Positions 49,857 to 57,623 of a stretch of DNA of 58,595 nt are shown one piece after another. The position numbers and the translations under genes are program-made. The stretch is from the IMG/VR virus record IMGVR_UViG_3300042691_004430, positions 1 through 58,595 of that record; one strand, written 5' to 3'. The DNA is from a virus. Below the pieces are notes generated by a model that worked only from the letters and a program-made list of their open reading frames with translations, did no database searches and had not been told where the DNA came from. Each line of letters opens with the position of its first letter. Positions within the stretch are counted from its first letter, which is position 1.

Positions 49857-49885
49857 ACTATATGCGACTTCTCTAGTTTTGTCAA
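49857..49885 (-). promoter_or_regulatory. Sigma70-like promoter upstream of uvsE
   Basis: Minus-strand TTGACA (49880-49885) and TATAGT (49857-49862) with a 17-base spacer, just after the glycosyltransferase gene. It would drive the 60-residue gene and uvsE early. If it is active, the transcript start falls almost on the chosen ATG. Confidence 0.55.
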
Positions 49886-50706
49886 TACCAATTTGATCTA
49901 GGCCAGTTATCAACGCAATCAGGTATGTTTGGTTCTCCGTGAAATACTGCAATATTTGTATTTTGTGAAATATTAGGAGTTCCGGATTTTGTAAAATTAC
50001 GTTTACCGTTTACAAACCCTAATTCTTTACGACCGCGCATTTCCCATTTATAACTTTGTATCCAATCGTCCGGCCAAAACACATGGTCTGTAATAGATTT
50101 AAACATCCAGTCTTGATCACCTTGATATCTTGCAACATTTCTTTGTGTATTTTGTTTGAATTCTTGATAAGCCGCGTTGTAATGTCCTATTTTAAATCTA
50201 AAAACACTACTGTTCATTCTGTCCCAGTTAGGACGTATTTGTCTATTAAAGTCTCTTATAATTACAAATGACTTTTCTGAACGATAAGCAAACAAATTAT
50301 CAATGTTTCTAAAAACAATCAAGTCTAAATCTAAAAACAATGCTGTACCGTGTATGCCCAATTCATTGCTCAAAAACCAAGGCTTATACCACCAGCCACT
50401 AACTGGCAACACGGGCAACGGCATTGTTTTAATATGACTATCTATACCTTTGGAATTTTCAGTATAACATACAAATTCGTAGTCTATTGTAAGATTACGT
50501 TTAACCATGTTGTAAAGTTTGTTTACGTATTCAGGTCCGTATTTGTTACCCCATTTTAAACAAACCACATAGTTCTTGTTTGTAGATTGTTTGTATGCTT
50601 CGAGATAGCCTCTTACATAATCGGTTCGCTCAACAGTAGAAAGGCCCTGTTTTTCTAGGGCCTTTCTTGCTTTTCTTTCACTTTTGGATTCAGTCCACTG
50701 TTTCAT
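49882..50706 (-). CDS. Glycosyltransferase, GT-A-like with DxD
   Basis: A 274-residue protein starting MKQWTESKSERKARKALEKQ, the ATG lying in the last codons of the queD-like gene. The first strand is NYVVCLKWGNKYGPEYVNKL, then YEFVCYTEN, WWYKPWFLS and GTALFLDLDLIVFRNIDNLF with a DLDLIVF metal/nucleotide-sugar motif near 120-125. This is the pattern of GT-A fold transferases of the fringe/GT8-like kind. Acceptor unknown: DNA, LPS or virion are possible. The first 30 residues contain a strong hairpin at the DNA level, so a later start cannot be excluded. Confidence 0.75.
   Translation of the reverse strand: MKQWTESKSERKARKALEKQGLSTVERTDYVRGYLEAYKQSTNKNYVVCLKWGNKYGPEYVNKLYNMVKRNLTIDYEFVCYTENSKGIDSHIKTMPLPVLPVSGWWYKPWFLSNELGIHGTALFLDLDLIVFRNIDNLFAYRSEKSFVIIRDFNRQIRPNWDRMNSSVFRFKIGHYNAAYQEFKQNTQRNVARYQGDQDWMFKSITDHVFWPDDWIQSYKWEMRGRKELGFVNGKRNFTKSGTPNISQNTNIAVFHGEPNIPDCVDNWPRSNWY
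50638..50667 (-). terminator. Strong hairpin after queD-like gene, possible attenuator
   Basis: Arms AGAAAGGCCCT and AGGGCCTTTCT are perfectly complementary over 11 bases around an eight-base loop. It sits 20 bases past the queD-like stop and inside the first codons of the glycosyltransferase. A clear T-run is missing on the minus strand, so it is not a textbook terminator; it could be a partial terminator or translational block. Confidence 0.4.
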
Positions 50707-51178
50707 CAAACGACATCTTCTGTGTTGTGTAGGGTGTATAGATTGCACTGTTAGCACCGTGCTCTGCACATTCTACACTTTCACACCAGCAGCGTCCGTT
50801 GGTTTTTGCACGAACTAGTTCGTCAGCAAACTTCCACGCATGATATGCAAAACGTTCTGCACCTACACCGTCAAACACACGGATCTCTGCTAGATCCAAT
50901 GCTTCAAGTTCACGGAACTTCTCAATATGAGGATCGTCGACATCCAGTGCTACTTTATGATCAAAGTTGTCTTCAAGCCATGCTTTAAGCGGTTTAAGTC
51001 CACCAAAGTCTACTGCCCAGTTTTTGTTGTCTAGTTCACTGCATCCAAATGTAAATTTAAACTGTAAACTATAACCATGCAGCAAATGGCAATGTGAATG
51101 ATCTGCGTTAGGTTGACGGAACACTGCACTCAAACCAATGTTGTGTCCGTATGTTTTTGTACTATAATATTTTCCCAT
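50690..51178 (-). CDS. queD: QueD-like 6-carboxytetrahydropterin synthase family protein
   Basis: A 162-residue T-fold protein starting MGKYYSTKTYGHNIGLSAVF, with GAGGA upstream; the longer frame lacks an RBS. DHSHCHLLHGYSLQFKFTFG, DFGGLKPLKAWLEDNFDHKV and AEHGANSAIY correspond to the conserved regions of QueD/PTPS. The Cys, the Asp-His of NFDHKV and the Glu are kept, but the usual zinc ligands AAH and HGH read AVF and HGY, a variant I recall from marine phages. QueD makes carboxytetrahydropterin in the preQ0 route used by DpdA. Confidence 0.78.
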   Translation of the reverse strand: MGKYYSTKTYGHNIGLSAVFRQPNADHSHCHLLHGYSLQFKFTFGCSELDNKNWAVDFGGLKPLKAWLEDNFDHKVALDVDDPHIEKFRELEALDLAEIRVFDGVGAERFAYHAWKFADELVRAKTNGRCWCESVECAEHGANSAIYTPYTTQKMSFDETVD

Positions 51179-51245
51179 AATTTTTCCTCGTTGGGTGAGG
51201 GGGCGGAATGTTTTAAGTGGGTCGATCCCTATATAGTCCACTGTA

Positions 51246-51563
51246 TTACTTATCATCGACTGATGTTAGTTGTTGAGAATCTAAAATAGCTCTACGCATG
51301 TCTTTGACTTCTTGAATAACTATTTCGATTTCATTAGTTGACTTGGTTAACACTTTTGCAAGATATATGATGTTTTTCATTGTCCACCACCACCAAGTAA
51401 TTGCAGTTACAATGTATAAACTCAATGCAATATAAAATAGAATCTGAAGTTCAACAACATCTAATCTATAAAATAATAGCAAAATTGCAGTCGAAACTAT
51501 AGGAAGCATTACGGCTGCACGATTCCACCAAATAATTTCTTTTTCAATTTTTTCTAAATCCAT
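51246..51563 (-). CDS. Small membrane protein with coiled-coil tail
   Basis: A 105-residue protein with two membrane segments (about 17-32 and 40-58, LFYIALSLYIVTAITWWWWT) and a C-terminal helix (STNEIEIVIQEVKDMRRAIL). Size and layout permit a holin, but its position among metabolic genes, not next to the endolysin, gives no support. Function unknown. Confidence 0.6.
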   Translation of the reverse strand: MDLEKIEKEIIWWNRAAVMLPIVSTAILLLFYRLDVVELQILFYIALSLYIVTAITWWWWTMKNIIYLAKVLTKSTNEIEIVIQEVKDMRRAILDSQQLTSVDDK

Positions 51564-51570
51564 TGTACAA

Positions 51571-51579
51571 TATTTATTT
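51571..51579 (-). promoter_or_regulatory. Late-type promoter element
   Basis: Minus-strand AAATAAATA, eight bases before the ATG of the membrane protein gene. Similar to the element before 48659 and less exact than the CGATAAATA sites. Confidence 0.35.
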
Positions 51580-51581
51580 TA

Positions 51582-51875
51582 CTACTGTTTCTCTAAATAG
51601 TCTACGTTTATTACACGTTCATATACAAACGATCTCCAGCCGTTGGCATTAACGTCCCACACTGTAATAGTGCCAGGTTTGCCATCTTTTACACCCTTAG
51701 GATGATTTACTTCAGGAATGTGCAATAGATTTTTTGTACAGGTCATTACACGTTCGTCACCATCTAATTTTTTGAAGGTGACTACAACTGTGTTTTCTTG
51801 TAAAACTTCAACCAACTTTTCCTCTGTTGGAATATTTTTAATTTTTGCTATTGTATCTTTTACTATATTCGTCAT
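51582..51875 (-). CDS. DUF2693-like small SH3-type protein
   Basis: A 97-residue protein starting MTNIVKDTIAKIKN. TVVVTFKKLDGDERVMTCTK and TITVWDVNANGWRSFVYERV match the DUF2693/SH3-like family seen in many T4-like phages, in which VxFxKxDGxxRxMxCT and VWDxxxxGWRSF are signature parts. Role unknown; probably nucleic-acid or protein binding. Confidence 0.7.
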   Translation of the reverse strand: MTNIVKDTIAKIKNIPTEEKLVEVLQENTVVVTFKKLDGDERVMTCTKNLLHIPEVNHPKGVKDGKPGTITVWDVNANGWRSFVYERVINVDYLEKQ

Positions 51876-52563
51876 AGAACATTTTTCCAATTAACTTGTG
51901 TGTTTCGATTCCTGGGTGGCTTAGATCTCTAGCACTTTTGCAGTTACAAACTTCATAGTTATCTTCAAAATCAAGGTCAACAATTTCTATATTGTTTTCA
52001 TAACAGATATGTTTTATTGCTAACATATGCACTTGACGAAATTTATCAAGAGATTCATCGTTTAACAGATATTTTTTAATATTGTTAGAGTGGTCTGTCC
52101 ACCATGCTACCGGTGTCCATATAGACTCAACAGTATTGTAAACTTCGTATCTTTCTTTTGAAGGTATAAACATAAAAATTCTTTTTACTTTCATACCTTC
52201 GTTTAAAAGTCCAGTTAAAGATCTATAGCACCCTCCTAAACTGCCACCAGGTATACCTGCATTATAAAATGGTTCAGAGAAGTGCTTTTTTAAATGATTG
52301 TACCAAACATCTTGTTCGTTAACTCCAATTCCAAACGTATTACTACAACCTAACGCCAAATTGTAGTAATCATCGGAGAAGTCTGCGTCATTTCTAAAAC
52401 CATACTTGTCAGTTTTATACATTATATTCTTACCAGTCCATCCCAACTTTTTTAAAAGTTCAGGGTTTAATTTTAAGTTTTTTTTAAAATTTTCTCGTGA
52501 GTCGGACGGCAGCCAATCCGACTCGAAATTTGTAGGTAATTTATTGTTAAAATTTGTATTCAT
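51838..52563 (-). CDS. SGNH/GDSL-hydrolase-like protein
   Basis: A 241-residue protein. After a short N-terminal region, NLALGCSNTFGIGVNEQD carries a GxSxTxG block I like that of SGNH esterases, FYNAGIPGGSLGG is a block II-like Gly, RIFMFIPSKERYE a core strand, and ARDLSHPGIETHKLIG ends in a DxxH catalytic pair. It could deacetylate a sugar or remove an acyl group from host surface polysaccharide. The near glycosyltransferase hints at a surface or virion glycan role. Overlaps clpP by one base. Confidence 0.65.
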   Translation of the reverse strand: MNTNFNNKLPTNFESDWLPSDSRENFKKNLKLNPELLKKLGWTGKNIMYKTDKYGFRNDADFSDDYYNLALGCSNTFGIGVNEQDVWYNHLKKHFSEPFYNAGIPGGSLGGCYRSLTGLLNEGMKVKRIFMFIPSKERYEVYNTVESIWTPVAWWTDHSNNIKKYLLNDESLDKFRQVHMLAIKHICYENNIEIVDLDFEDNYEVCNCKSARDLSHPGIETHKLIGKMFYDEYSKRYNSKN

Positions 52564-53180
52564 TATCTTTTTTCAACAACCTTATCGGCCAACCCATATT
52601 CTACTGCTTCTTCTGCTGATAGGAATGTGTCAAACTTCATGGTGTCGAACATGTCTCCGTAGGTCTTGCCTTTTGCATTGTGTTTTACATACAGTTCTGT
52701 AAGACGCTGGTTAATGCGTTGGCTCTCTTCAAAACTACGACGAGCATCTTCAAACTGTAGTTCTTGCACGTGAACACTACCGCGTGTTCCTGGTGTACCC
52801 GAACTTACACGGTGAATCATTGTACGTGATTGAGGCAATACATAACGCTTGCCTGCTGCACCTGCTTGTGCAAGAAAACTGCCCATGCTAGCGGCTTGAC
52901 CCATAACAATAGTGCTAACGTCTGGTTTGATAAACTGCATGGTATCGTAGATAGCAAGACCAGCAGTAACCAGTCCGCCTGGGCTATTGATGTAAAGATT
53001 GATGTCTTTTTCAGCATCTACACTTTCAAGAAACAGCATTTGTGCTACAACAAGATTGGCCATGTTGTCTTCAACTGGTCCGTTGAGCATGATAATGCGA
53101 TCTTTAAGCAAACGGCTATAGATGTCGTAAGAACGTTCGCCGCGTGATTCTTGTTCGATTACGATAGGTACTAGTGGCAT
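52563..53180 (-). CDS. clpP: ClpP protease subunit
   Basis: A 205-residue ClpP. The catalytic Ser lies in [16 protein letters not shown], the His in [14 protein letters not shown] and the Asp region in [20 protein letters not shown], so the triad is complete. The N-terminus begins [20 protein letters not shown], normal for active ClpP without a long propeptide. With the ClpA-type unfoldase at 18.7-21 kb the phage encodes a full ClpAP-type protease. Confidence 0.95.
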   Translation of the reverse strand: MPLVPIVIEQESRGERSYDIYSRLLKDRIIMLNGPVEDNMANLVVAQMLFLESVDAEKDINLYINSPGGLVTAGLAIYDTMQFIKPDVSTIVMGQAASMGSFLAQAGAAGKRYVLPQSRTMIHRVSSGTPGTRGSVHVQELQFEDARRSFEESQRINQRLTELYVKHNAKGKTYGDMFDTMKFDTFLSAEEAVEYGLADKVVEKR

Positions 53181-53194
53181 TGTATTTCCTTTTA

Positions 53195-54382
53195 TTATAG
53201 TGCTTTTAGTAGAATAGTGTCTTCGTTGATACGTCCGCTGAGTTTAGTGTCAGTGGTTTTAATTTCGTCTAAGAAACGACGCAACTTGATCTTGCCTGCT
53301 GCCTTAAATTCTTTCAGTGTTTCTTCGGGCTTGCGAAGTGTCTTTTGCACACTTTTTTCTTCGTCGTAACCAATAAGAGCACTGCCCTTAACAGTCATTA
53401 CGCTAGCATCTTCAGCAGCAACATACTTGCCAAGTTTGCGTGTCTTGATGTTGAATACCCAGATTTCTGCGGCTCCAATCAAGTCCAGCGGGTTAACACT
53501 TGCAAGTTGATACTTTTCGTCCATTGCTTTGAATTTCAACTTAGCAACGATCTTGTCCTTGCTAGGTGCTTTCTTCACACGCGGCTTACGAGTTGCTTTA
53601 CTGGTGTCAATAACCAGCATACAAGCGCCTACAAGCGTCTCTAGTGCAGTTAGGTATGCTTGTGCATCTTTTTTACTAAGGTGGCTGTAGCCTTCGCGCA
53701 ATTGCTGTGCCATATCCTTTTCACGCTCGTCTTTGATCTTGGCAATGGTTTGCGGAGTAGGCAAGTTCTGAATCAAACGTACTTCTTCAAGTTCGCTTTG
53801 ATAGTTAGACATGATCTTACGTGCATGAGCCTGCGTCACTTTATACTTTGCAAAGTGAGCAGTAAAGTCAAATCCTTTAGGATCAAAGGTTGTCTTATCC
53901 GTAACAAAACCTTCCAGCCACGCTTCGATGTCTTCCATTGCTTCTGCGGCTTGATCAGCAATACGTTCTTGAATTGTAGGCACAGGTGCAGAGGATTTAG
54001 CCGTCTTTTCTGCTGCACGATCCTTTTTAGCAACCTCTTTGCCTTCTTCGATAAGACCGTCAAGATAACGTTTAAAACCGTTAACATAATCTGTAGGAGG
54101 AGCAAGATTATTCAGCAGCCAGTGTGCAGTGATTGCCCAATGACTGTAATTAGCCGTCTTCCATTCTGGCAAACGGTTAATGTGTGCAGCATCAGTCTTA
54201 GGAAGAAATCTCTTCACGTATTCTTTGATCTTATTGCTCCATTCGCGGCTTTCAATTTCGTAATGAACGAAATGCTTTGCCTTCCAGAATGTGTCAGTTG
54301 GAGCAAGTGCAAAGCCACTAAGACGACGAGTTGCACGAACAGTTGCTTTTTTCTTGGGTTTAAGAGCGGTAGTACGAGCCAT
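53195..54382 (-). CDS. Conserved hypothetical phage protein, 395 aa
   Basis: A 395-residue lysine-rich protein. The first 130 residues have a basic start ([16 protein letters not shown]) and aromatic-rich [19 protein letters not shown]; a middle helical segment is charged ([20 protein letters not shown]); the C-terminus ([20 protein letters not shown]) is basic again. I recall homologues in marine T4-likes of unknown function. A near-consensus sigma70 promoter precedes it, so expression is early. Confidence 0.65.
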   Translation of the reverse strand: MARTTALKPKKKATVRATRRLSGFALAPTDTFWKAKHFVHYEIESREWSNKIKEYVKRFLPKTDAAHINRLPEWKTANYSHWAITAHWLLNNLAPPTDYVNGFKRYLDGLIEEGKEVAKKDRAAEKTAKSSAPVPTIQERIADQAAEAMEDIEAWLEGFVTDKTTFDPKGFDFTAHFAKYKVTQAHARKIMSNYQSELEEVRLIQNLPTPQTIAKIKDEREKDMAQQLREGYSHLSKKDAQAYLTALETLVGACMLVIDTSKATRKPRVKKAPSKDKIVAKLKFKAMDEKYQLASVNPLDLIGAAEIWVFNIKTRKLGKYVAAEDASVMTVKGSALIGYDEEKSVQKTLRKPEETLKEFKAAGKIKLRRFLDEIKTTDTKLSGRINEDTILLKAL

Positions 54383-54405
54383 GTAGATCTCCTCTGTGTT
54401 TATAA

Positions 54406-54434
54406 AATATACGACACTATACAGTAAATGTCAA
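54406..54434 (-). promoter_or_regulatory. Sigma70-like promoter upstream of the 395-aa gene
   Basis: Minus-strand TTGACA (54429-54434) and TATATT (54406-54411) with a 17-base spacer, then GAGGAG before the ATG at 54382. The -35 box overlaps the stop of the next gene. A strong early promoter by sequence. Confidence 0.75.
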
Positions 54435-54691
54435 CCGCCGTATTTAATCCTATAGAAGGTTTCATACTTGCCATCAAGTTCAAATCCTACTACATATGTA
54501 GTCATGAATGTTGCAGCATTGGCATAATTTTCTAACACTTTTACTTCCGTTGCGTGATCTGCTAGATACTTGAACCATTCCATGGTTCTGTATGCGTTGT
54601 CTAGTGTTTTGTCAAGTTCGACACTGTTTAATATTTGTCCACGCATACTCGAGCCGTGATAGCCTTCTACATCAAACGGCACTTTAATCAT
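54431..54691 (-). CDS. Small hypothetical protein, 86 aa
   Basis: An 86-residue protein with EGYHGSSMRGQILNSVELD, a helix DNAYRTMEWFKYLADHATEV and strands AATFMTTYVVGFELDGKYET. It overlaps the gene upstream by eight bases. Not recognised. Confidence 0.6.
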   Translation of the reverse strand: MIKVPFDVEGYHGSSMRGQILNSVELDKTLDNAYRTMEWFKYLADHATEVKVLENYANAATFMTTYVVGFELDGKYETFYRIKYGG

Positions 54692-55061
54692 ACTGACTAT
54701 CTACTAATTTTAATAGCATTTGATACCTTTCGTAAGCAATTTTTGCTGCGGGATTGTTGTTACGAATACGTAATTCTTTTTCGTGACCGTCAACAATCGA
54801 TTTAGCATAACCAGAATAATGATGAGTATCTCTCCAGTTTAGTTGTTCCTCCCAGTATTTTTCCATGCCAATCAGTGTTTCGAAGTCACGCTTGGGCATG
54901 TCAATTTGAACACTGGGTTCGTATTCGAAGTCGAGATCAAACGGTTCGTAATTAGGGGTTAGAGAGTCCATGCTCATACGCTTGGGCACAGCATAGCGTC
55001 TATGCCCAGGTTGTACGTGAGCACGGTACTTTTTCTTAAAATGTTCTACTTCATCTGTCAT
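54684..55061 (-). CDS. Hypothetical protein, 125 aa
   Basis: A 125-residue protein with a basic start (HFKKKYRAHVQPGHRRYAVP), an acidic-aromatic middle (PNYEPFDLDFEYEPSVQIDM) and a helical end (PAAKIAYERYQMLLKLVDSQ). It overlaps both neighbours by a few bases. Not recognised. Confidence 0.6.
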   Translation of the reverse strand: MTDEVEHFKKKYRAHVQPGHRRYAVPKRMSMDSLTPNYEPFDLDFEYEPSVQIDMPKRDFETLIGMEKYWEEQLNWRDTHHYSGYAKSIVDGHEKELRIRNNNPAAKIAYERYQMLLKLVDSQYD

Positions 55062-55323
55062 TAACTAATGTTCCGTATTTCATAGCAAATATGCTGCCGT
55101 ATTTGGTGTTGTTAGGCACAAAGAAAACATTGTGGTAAGTTTCGTAAGAATCAACTGCACGGCCAAATTTATCCACTACTGGTACTTCTTCAAAGTAGAG
55201 TTTTTGTACTGCTTTACGAGCAAGTGCAGTGTCAATACCCAATACTGCGACGGCAGCAAATGGACTAGACTCCGGCGGAGGATGCCCAATATGTCCCATA
55301 ATTCTACCAAGTTTGTAGATCAC
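55051..55323 (-). CDS. Hypothetical protein with GTG start, 90 aa
   Basis: A 90-residue protein. The start is GTG at 55323, overlapping the ligase stop (GTGA), with GGAG seven bases upstream, which I prefer to an internal ATG eight codons on. It has an extended, Pro-rich segment HIGHPPPESSPFAAVAVLGI and a C-terminal beta region (YETYHNVFFVPNNTKYGSIF). Not recognised. Confidence 0.65.
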   Translation of the reverse strand: MIYKLGRIMGHIGHPPPESSPFAAVAVLGIDTALARKAVQKLYFEEVPVVDKFGRAVDSYETYHNVFFVPNNTKYGSIFAMKYGTLVNDR

Positions 55324-56645
55324 AGTTTTTCTCCAGGTGCAAATCCACGGAATGTTTTGAAACGTGGAAAACGTAGGCTGTAGGTGCCATCTTGATTCTG
55401 TGTTACTGCATCAGCCCTAACTTCCACAAGAGATCCAGCAAGACTATCACGGTCAGCCCAAAAAGCAATACGCTGCTCGTCTGTGAGACCGCTACCAACA
55501 TTGACCCTAATATCTTTCCCGTCATCCTGCCCAGCGCATACCAAAGCCCCGAGTCTTCCTGTGTTTTTTCCTGTGCCTTCTTCATAGCCAACAATCTCCA
55601 GTGTTACTTCGATAAACGGTTTTGCTTTAAGCCAACTTGCACTGCGCTTGCACTCGTAAGGTGCATCAACGTCTTTGATCATCACACCTTCATACCCACC
55701 GTCTACAGCCGCCTTATTAAGTGCTACAAAGCGTAGGTAGCCTTCTGCGGTATCCAGGTCTACAGTTTCCCAACCCAGTGCTGTAACGTGCTGTAGCGTG
55801 TTTGCGTGGTCTTCAACCCAATGACTGACCATTTCACTGCGAACACTTTGGTTAAAACTATAAACTTTGTTCTTAAAATTACCCAGCGGAATAATGTCAA
55901 ACAAGTTCAACACTGCATCCTTTGCATCGACATCTTTCTTACGCTGCACTTGACGCATAAGATCTTGAAAACTAGCACTCATAATTTCGCCATCAAGTAC
56001 CAACGGATACGGTGCAGGATGATCTTTCAACACAGCACGAATTTCTTCAATGATGTGATCAAAGTTATGAAACTGTTTGCCATTACGACTAAACATTTCA
56101 ATGCTTTTACCGTGTACATCATTGATAACAACGAGCACACGAACGCCGTCTAGTTTAACTTCAATCTGTTTCTTGCCACGCATTTTATCTTCGTGGTTAG
56201 CACTGTCGTGAGCAAGTTGGCATTCAAATACCGGCACTTGATACTCAGGGTGTTTTTTACACACTTTGTTAACAGTTTTTTCGCTCATGCCACAACGCAG
56301 GTCTTTGATAAGAATACGACGATACCAATCATTCCACTGTCGCTGTGTAGCAACGTTCATTGCTAGTTCGATAGCATCACGTGCAGCATGACCTGTTAAG
56401 TTTCGATACTGCAAATCTTGGGCAAGTTTCAGGAAAACAGTCCACGGTAGCCCTTGGCCTGCATCCGCGTTTTTAAATGGCACCTGCTTGACACCGTATG
56501 TGATCAATGGGTCCAGTGCCATTCTAACACCTTCAAAAAACTCGTCAAGACCTTCTGCAACTGCTGCCGCTAGAATTGCTTCTTTGTCCAGTCGGCTGTT
56601 GTGATTTTCAAGGTTGCGAATAATCACGTCTGGTTGTGTACGCAT
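55320..56645 (-). CDS. ATP-dependent DNA ligase (T4 gp30-type role)
   Basis: A 441-residue nucleotidyltransferase-type ligase. Motif I is KKQIEVKLDGVRVLVVI (Lys in EVKLDGVR), motif III-like SIEMFSRNGKQF, motif IV LVLDGEIM, motif IIIa/V region YEGVMIKD and WLKAKPFIEVTLEIVGYEEG starting the OB domain. An N-terminal helical domain of about 150 residues is present (ILAAAVAEGLDEFFEGVRMA), as in DNA ligases of T4-likes. It joins nicks in phage DNA. A sigma70-like promoter precedes it. Confidence 0.9.
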   Translation of the reverse strand: MRTQPDVIIRNLENHNSRLDKEAILAAAVAEGLDEFFEGVRMALDPLITYGVKQVPFKNADAGQGLPWTVFLKLAQDLQYRNLTGHAARDAIELAMNVATQRQWNDWYRRILIKDLRCGMSEKTVNKVCKKHPEYQVPVFECQLAHDSANHEDKMRGKKQIEVKLDGVRVLVVINDVHGKSIEMFSRNGKQFHNFDHIIEEIRAVLKDHPAPYPLVLDGEIMSASFQDLMRQVQRKKDVDAKDAVLNLFDIIPLGNFKNKVYSFNQSVRSEMVSHWVEDHANTLQHVTALGWETVDLDTAEGYLRFVALNKAAVDGGYEGVMIKDVDAPYECKRSASWLKAKPFIEVTLEIVGYEEGTGKNTGRLGALVCAGQDDGKDIRVNVGSGLTDEQRIAFWADRDSLAGSLVEVRADAVTQNQDGTYSLRFPRFKTFRGFAPGEKL

Positions 56646-56667
56646 GGAAACTCCTTTGGTTAGTTTG

Positions 56668-56695
56668 ATTATAACTTAAACGATATTTTAGTCAA
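56668..56695 (-). promoter_or_regulatory. Sigma70-like promoter of the DNA ligase gene
   Basis: Minus-strand TTGACT (56690-56695) and TATAAT (56668-56673, exact consensus) with a 16-base spacer. AAGGAG follows before the ATG. It lies just past the tRNA-side terminator, so the ligase operon starts here. Confidence 0.75.
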
Positions 56696-56700
56696 GAGAA

Positions 56701-56720
56701 AAGGCACCCTAGGGTGCCTT
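56701..56720. terminator. Rho-independent terminator after the tRNA block
   Basis: A perfect 20-base palindrome, AAGGCACCCT followed by AGGGTGCCTT, with T-rich sequence on both sides, so it can work in either direction. On the minus strand it ends transcripts coming from the tRNA and ncRNA region, 16 bases after tRNA-Leu. Confidence 0.85.
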
Positions 56721-56735
56721 TTGTATCTGTTGCGT

Positions 56736-56820
56736 TGGTGCCCACTGCCGGACTCGAACCGGCACTCCAGAGGAAGCAAATTTTAAGTCTGCCGCGGCTA
56801 CCAATTTCACCAAGCGGGCA
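56736..56820 (-). tRNA. tRNA-Leu (anticodon TAA)
   Basis: Minus-strand class II tRNA: acceptor TGCCCGC pairs with GTGGGCA with one G-T, D-arm region GGTGAAATTGGTAGCC, anticodon loop CTTAAAA in the GCAGA/TTTGC stem, variable arm TCC-TCT-GGA, T arm GCCGG-TTCGAGT-CCGGC, and an encoded CCA. All class II Leu features are present. It decodes UUA, a codon common in AT-rich genes. Confidence 0.93.
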
Positions 56821-56822
56821 TT

Positions 56823-57218
56823 TTATTTTTTATACTTATCACCGGTAACTTGACCGGCACTCATTATAATAACTGGAATACGTTTAATATTCATTTCACG
56901 AAATGCAAAGTAACGATGATGTCCATCAATTACTTGATAAGTGTTTTCTCGTGGAATTCTTCTTACTAGTATTGGAGGTATCTTGCTGATATCTCGTTTT
57001 ATCTGTTTTTTAATACTGTTTATATTTGCTCTAGCATCAACATCTTTAGTATCACCTTTACCGTCTCCTTCGAATCTAGATCGGATCTGATTCATAGGCA
57101 TTACAACAACTCGGTTGTATTCGTTTTTAAAATCAGTTACATTGGCACCGACAGTACTGTCACCAGTTTCAGGATCAACGTCTTTGGTTATTTTTGCTAC
57201 TACTTCAAATATTTTCAT
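56823..57218 (-). CDS. ParB-like nuclease domain protein with tag-like N-terminus
   Basis: A 131-residue protein starting MKIFEVVAKITKDVD; a longer frame starts inside the tRNA and is rejected. IPPILVRRIPRENTYQVIDG, followed by HHRYFAFREMNIKRIPVIIM, is the ParB/Srx-like core (DGHHR). The first residues resemble the capsid-targeting peptides at 11-17 kb but lack a clear (I/L)xE site. It lies between two tRNA genes. It may cut or bind DNA, or modify proteins, as some ParB-like phage proteins do. Confidence 0.7.
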   Translation of the reverse strand: MKIFEVVAKITKDVDPETGDSTVGANVTDFKNEYNRVVVMPMNQIRSRFEGDGKGDTKDVDARANINSIKKQIKRDISKIPPILVRRIPRENTYQVIDGHHRYFAFREMNIKRIPVIIMSAGQVTGDKYKK

Positions 57219-57222
57219 ATAG

Positions 57223-57232
57223 TATTTATTAT
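57223..57232 (-). promoter_or_regulatory. Late-type promoter element
   Basis: Minus-strand ATAATAAATA between tRNA-Leu (CAA) and the ParB-like ATG, five bases before the start codon. A weak match to the late element; it could give the gene its own transcript apart from the tRNAs. Confidence 0.35.
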
Positions 57233-57233
57233 T

Positions 57234-57318
57234 TGGTGCCCCAGGAGGGACTTGAACCCCCACGCCTTGCGGCAAAAGATTTTGAATCTTCCGTGGCTAC
57301 CATTACACCACTAGGGCA
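57234..57318 (-). tRNA. tRNA-Leu (anticodon CAA)
   Basis: Minus-strand class II tRNA: acceptor TGCCCTA pairs with TGGGGCA (one T-G), anticodon loop TTCAAAA in the GAAGA/TCTTT stem, variable arm GCC-GCAA-GGC, T arm GGGGG-TTCAAGT-CCCTC with one G-T, encoded CCA. It decodes UUG. Confidence 0.93.
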
Positions 57319-57542
57319 AAGTGTTGTTTAAAGGTGGCATCAGCACTTGTCTAGTACAAATTTATCGGGCCCAGCTGCGTTCAAACAACTATGTGTCTGT
57401 TTTTACACCTACGTAAGGACTAGAATGTTTTTTATCCTTACTCCTTTAAACAATATAGTAATTAGCCTAGCAATAACCTATAGCATATCGCCGGGTCGCG
57501 GTCGACTCACTTCCCTTACACCCCCAAGGTGCAGGCTAAAAT
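57319..57542 (-). ncRNA. Structured non-coding spacer between two tRNA genes
   Basis: A 224-base stretch with no gene. It holds perfect 11-base inverted repeats TTGTTTAAAGG (57324-57334) and CCTTTAAACAA (57443-57453), an inner 7-bp hairpin GTAAGGA/TCCTTAC (57413-57441), and a second stem of ten pairs with one bulge (57462-57472 with 57530-57539). Two closed domains in a row, as in the larger RNA next door, suggest a structured RNA, perhaps the 3' part of the same primary transcript. No known family is recognised. Confidence 0.45.
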
Positions 57543-57618
57543 TGGTTGCGGTGGGCAGGACTCGAACCTGCGATTTACTGGTTATGAGCCAGTCGAGATG
57601 CCGCTTCTCTACCCCGCA
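57543..57618 (-). tRNA. tRNA-Met (anticodon CAT)
   Basis: Minus-strand tRNA with acceptor TGCGGGG, D arm GAGA-AGCGGCA-TCTC, anticodon loop CTCATAA in an ACTGG/CCAGT stem, T arm GCAGG-TTCGAGT-CCTGC and ACCA end. The TGCGGGG start and CCGCAACCA end resemble initiator tRNA, but the three GC pairs of the initiator anticodon stem are not complete and the acceptor stem has an irregular pair. It could serve as elongator or initiator Met, or Ile if the C is lysidinylated. Confidence 0.85.
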
Positions 57619-57623
57619 ATATT

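Noticed and set aside
50638-50667. Perfect 11-bp hairpin as a firm terminator
   Set aside because: On the coding strand it lacks a following T-run and lies in frame within the glycosyltransferase gene, so I list it only as a low-confidence attenuator-like element.
53660-54427. Plus-strand frame of 255 codons
   Set aside because: Antisense of the 395-residue gene, which has a near-consensus promoter and RBS; the plus frame is Phe/Cys/Arg-rich and has no family resemblance.
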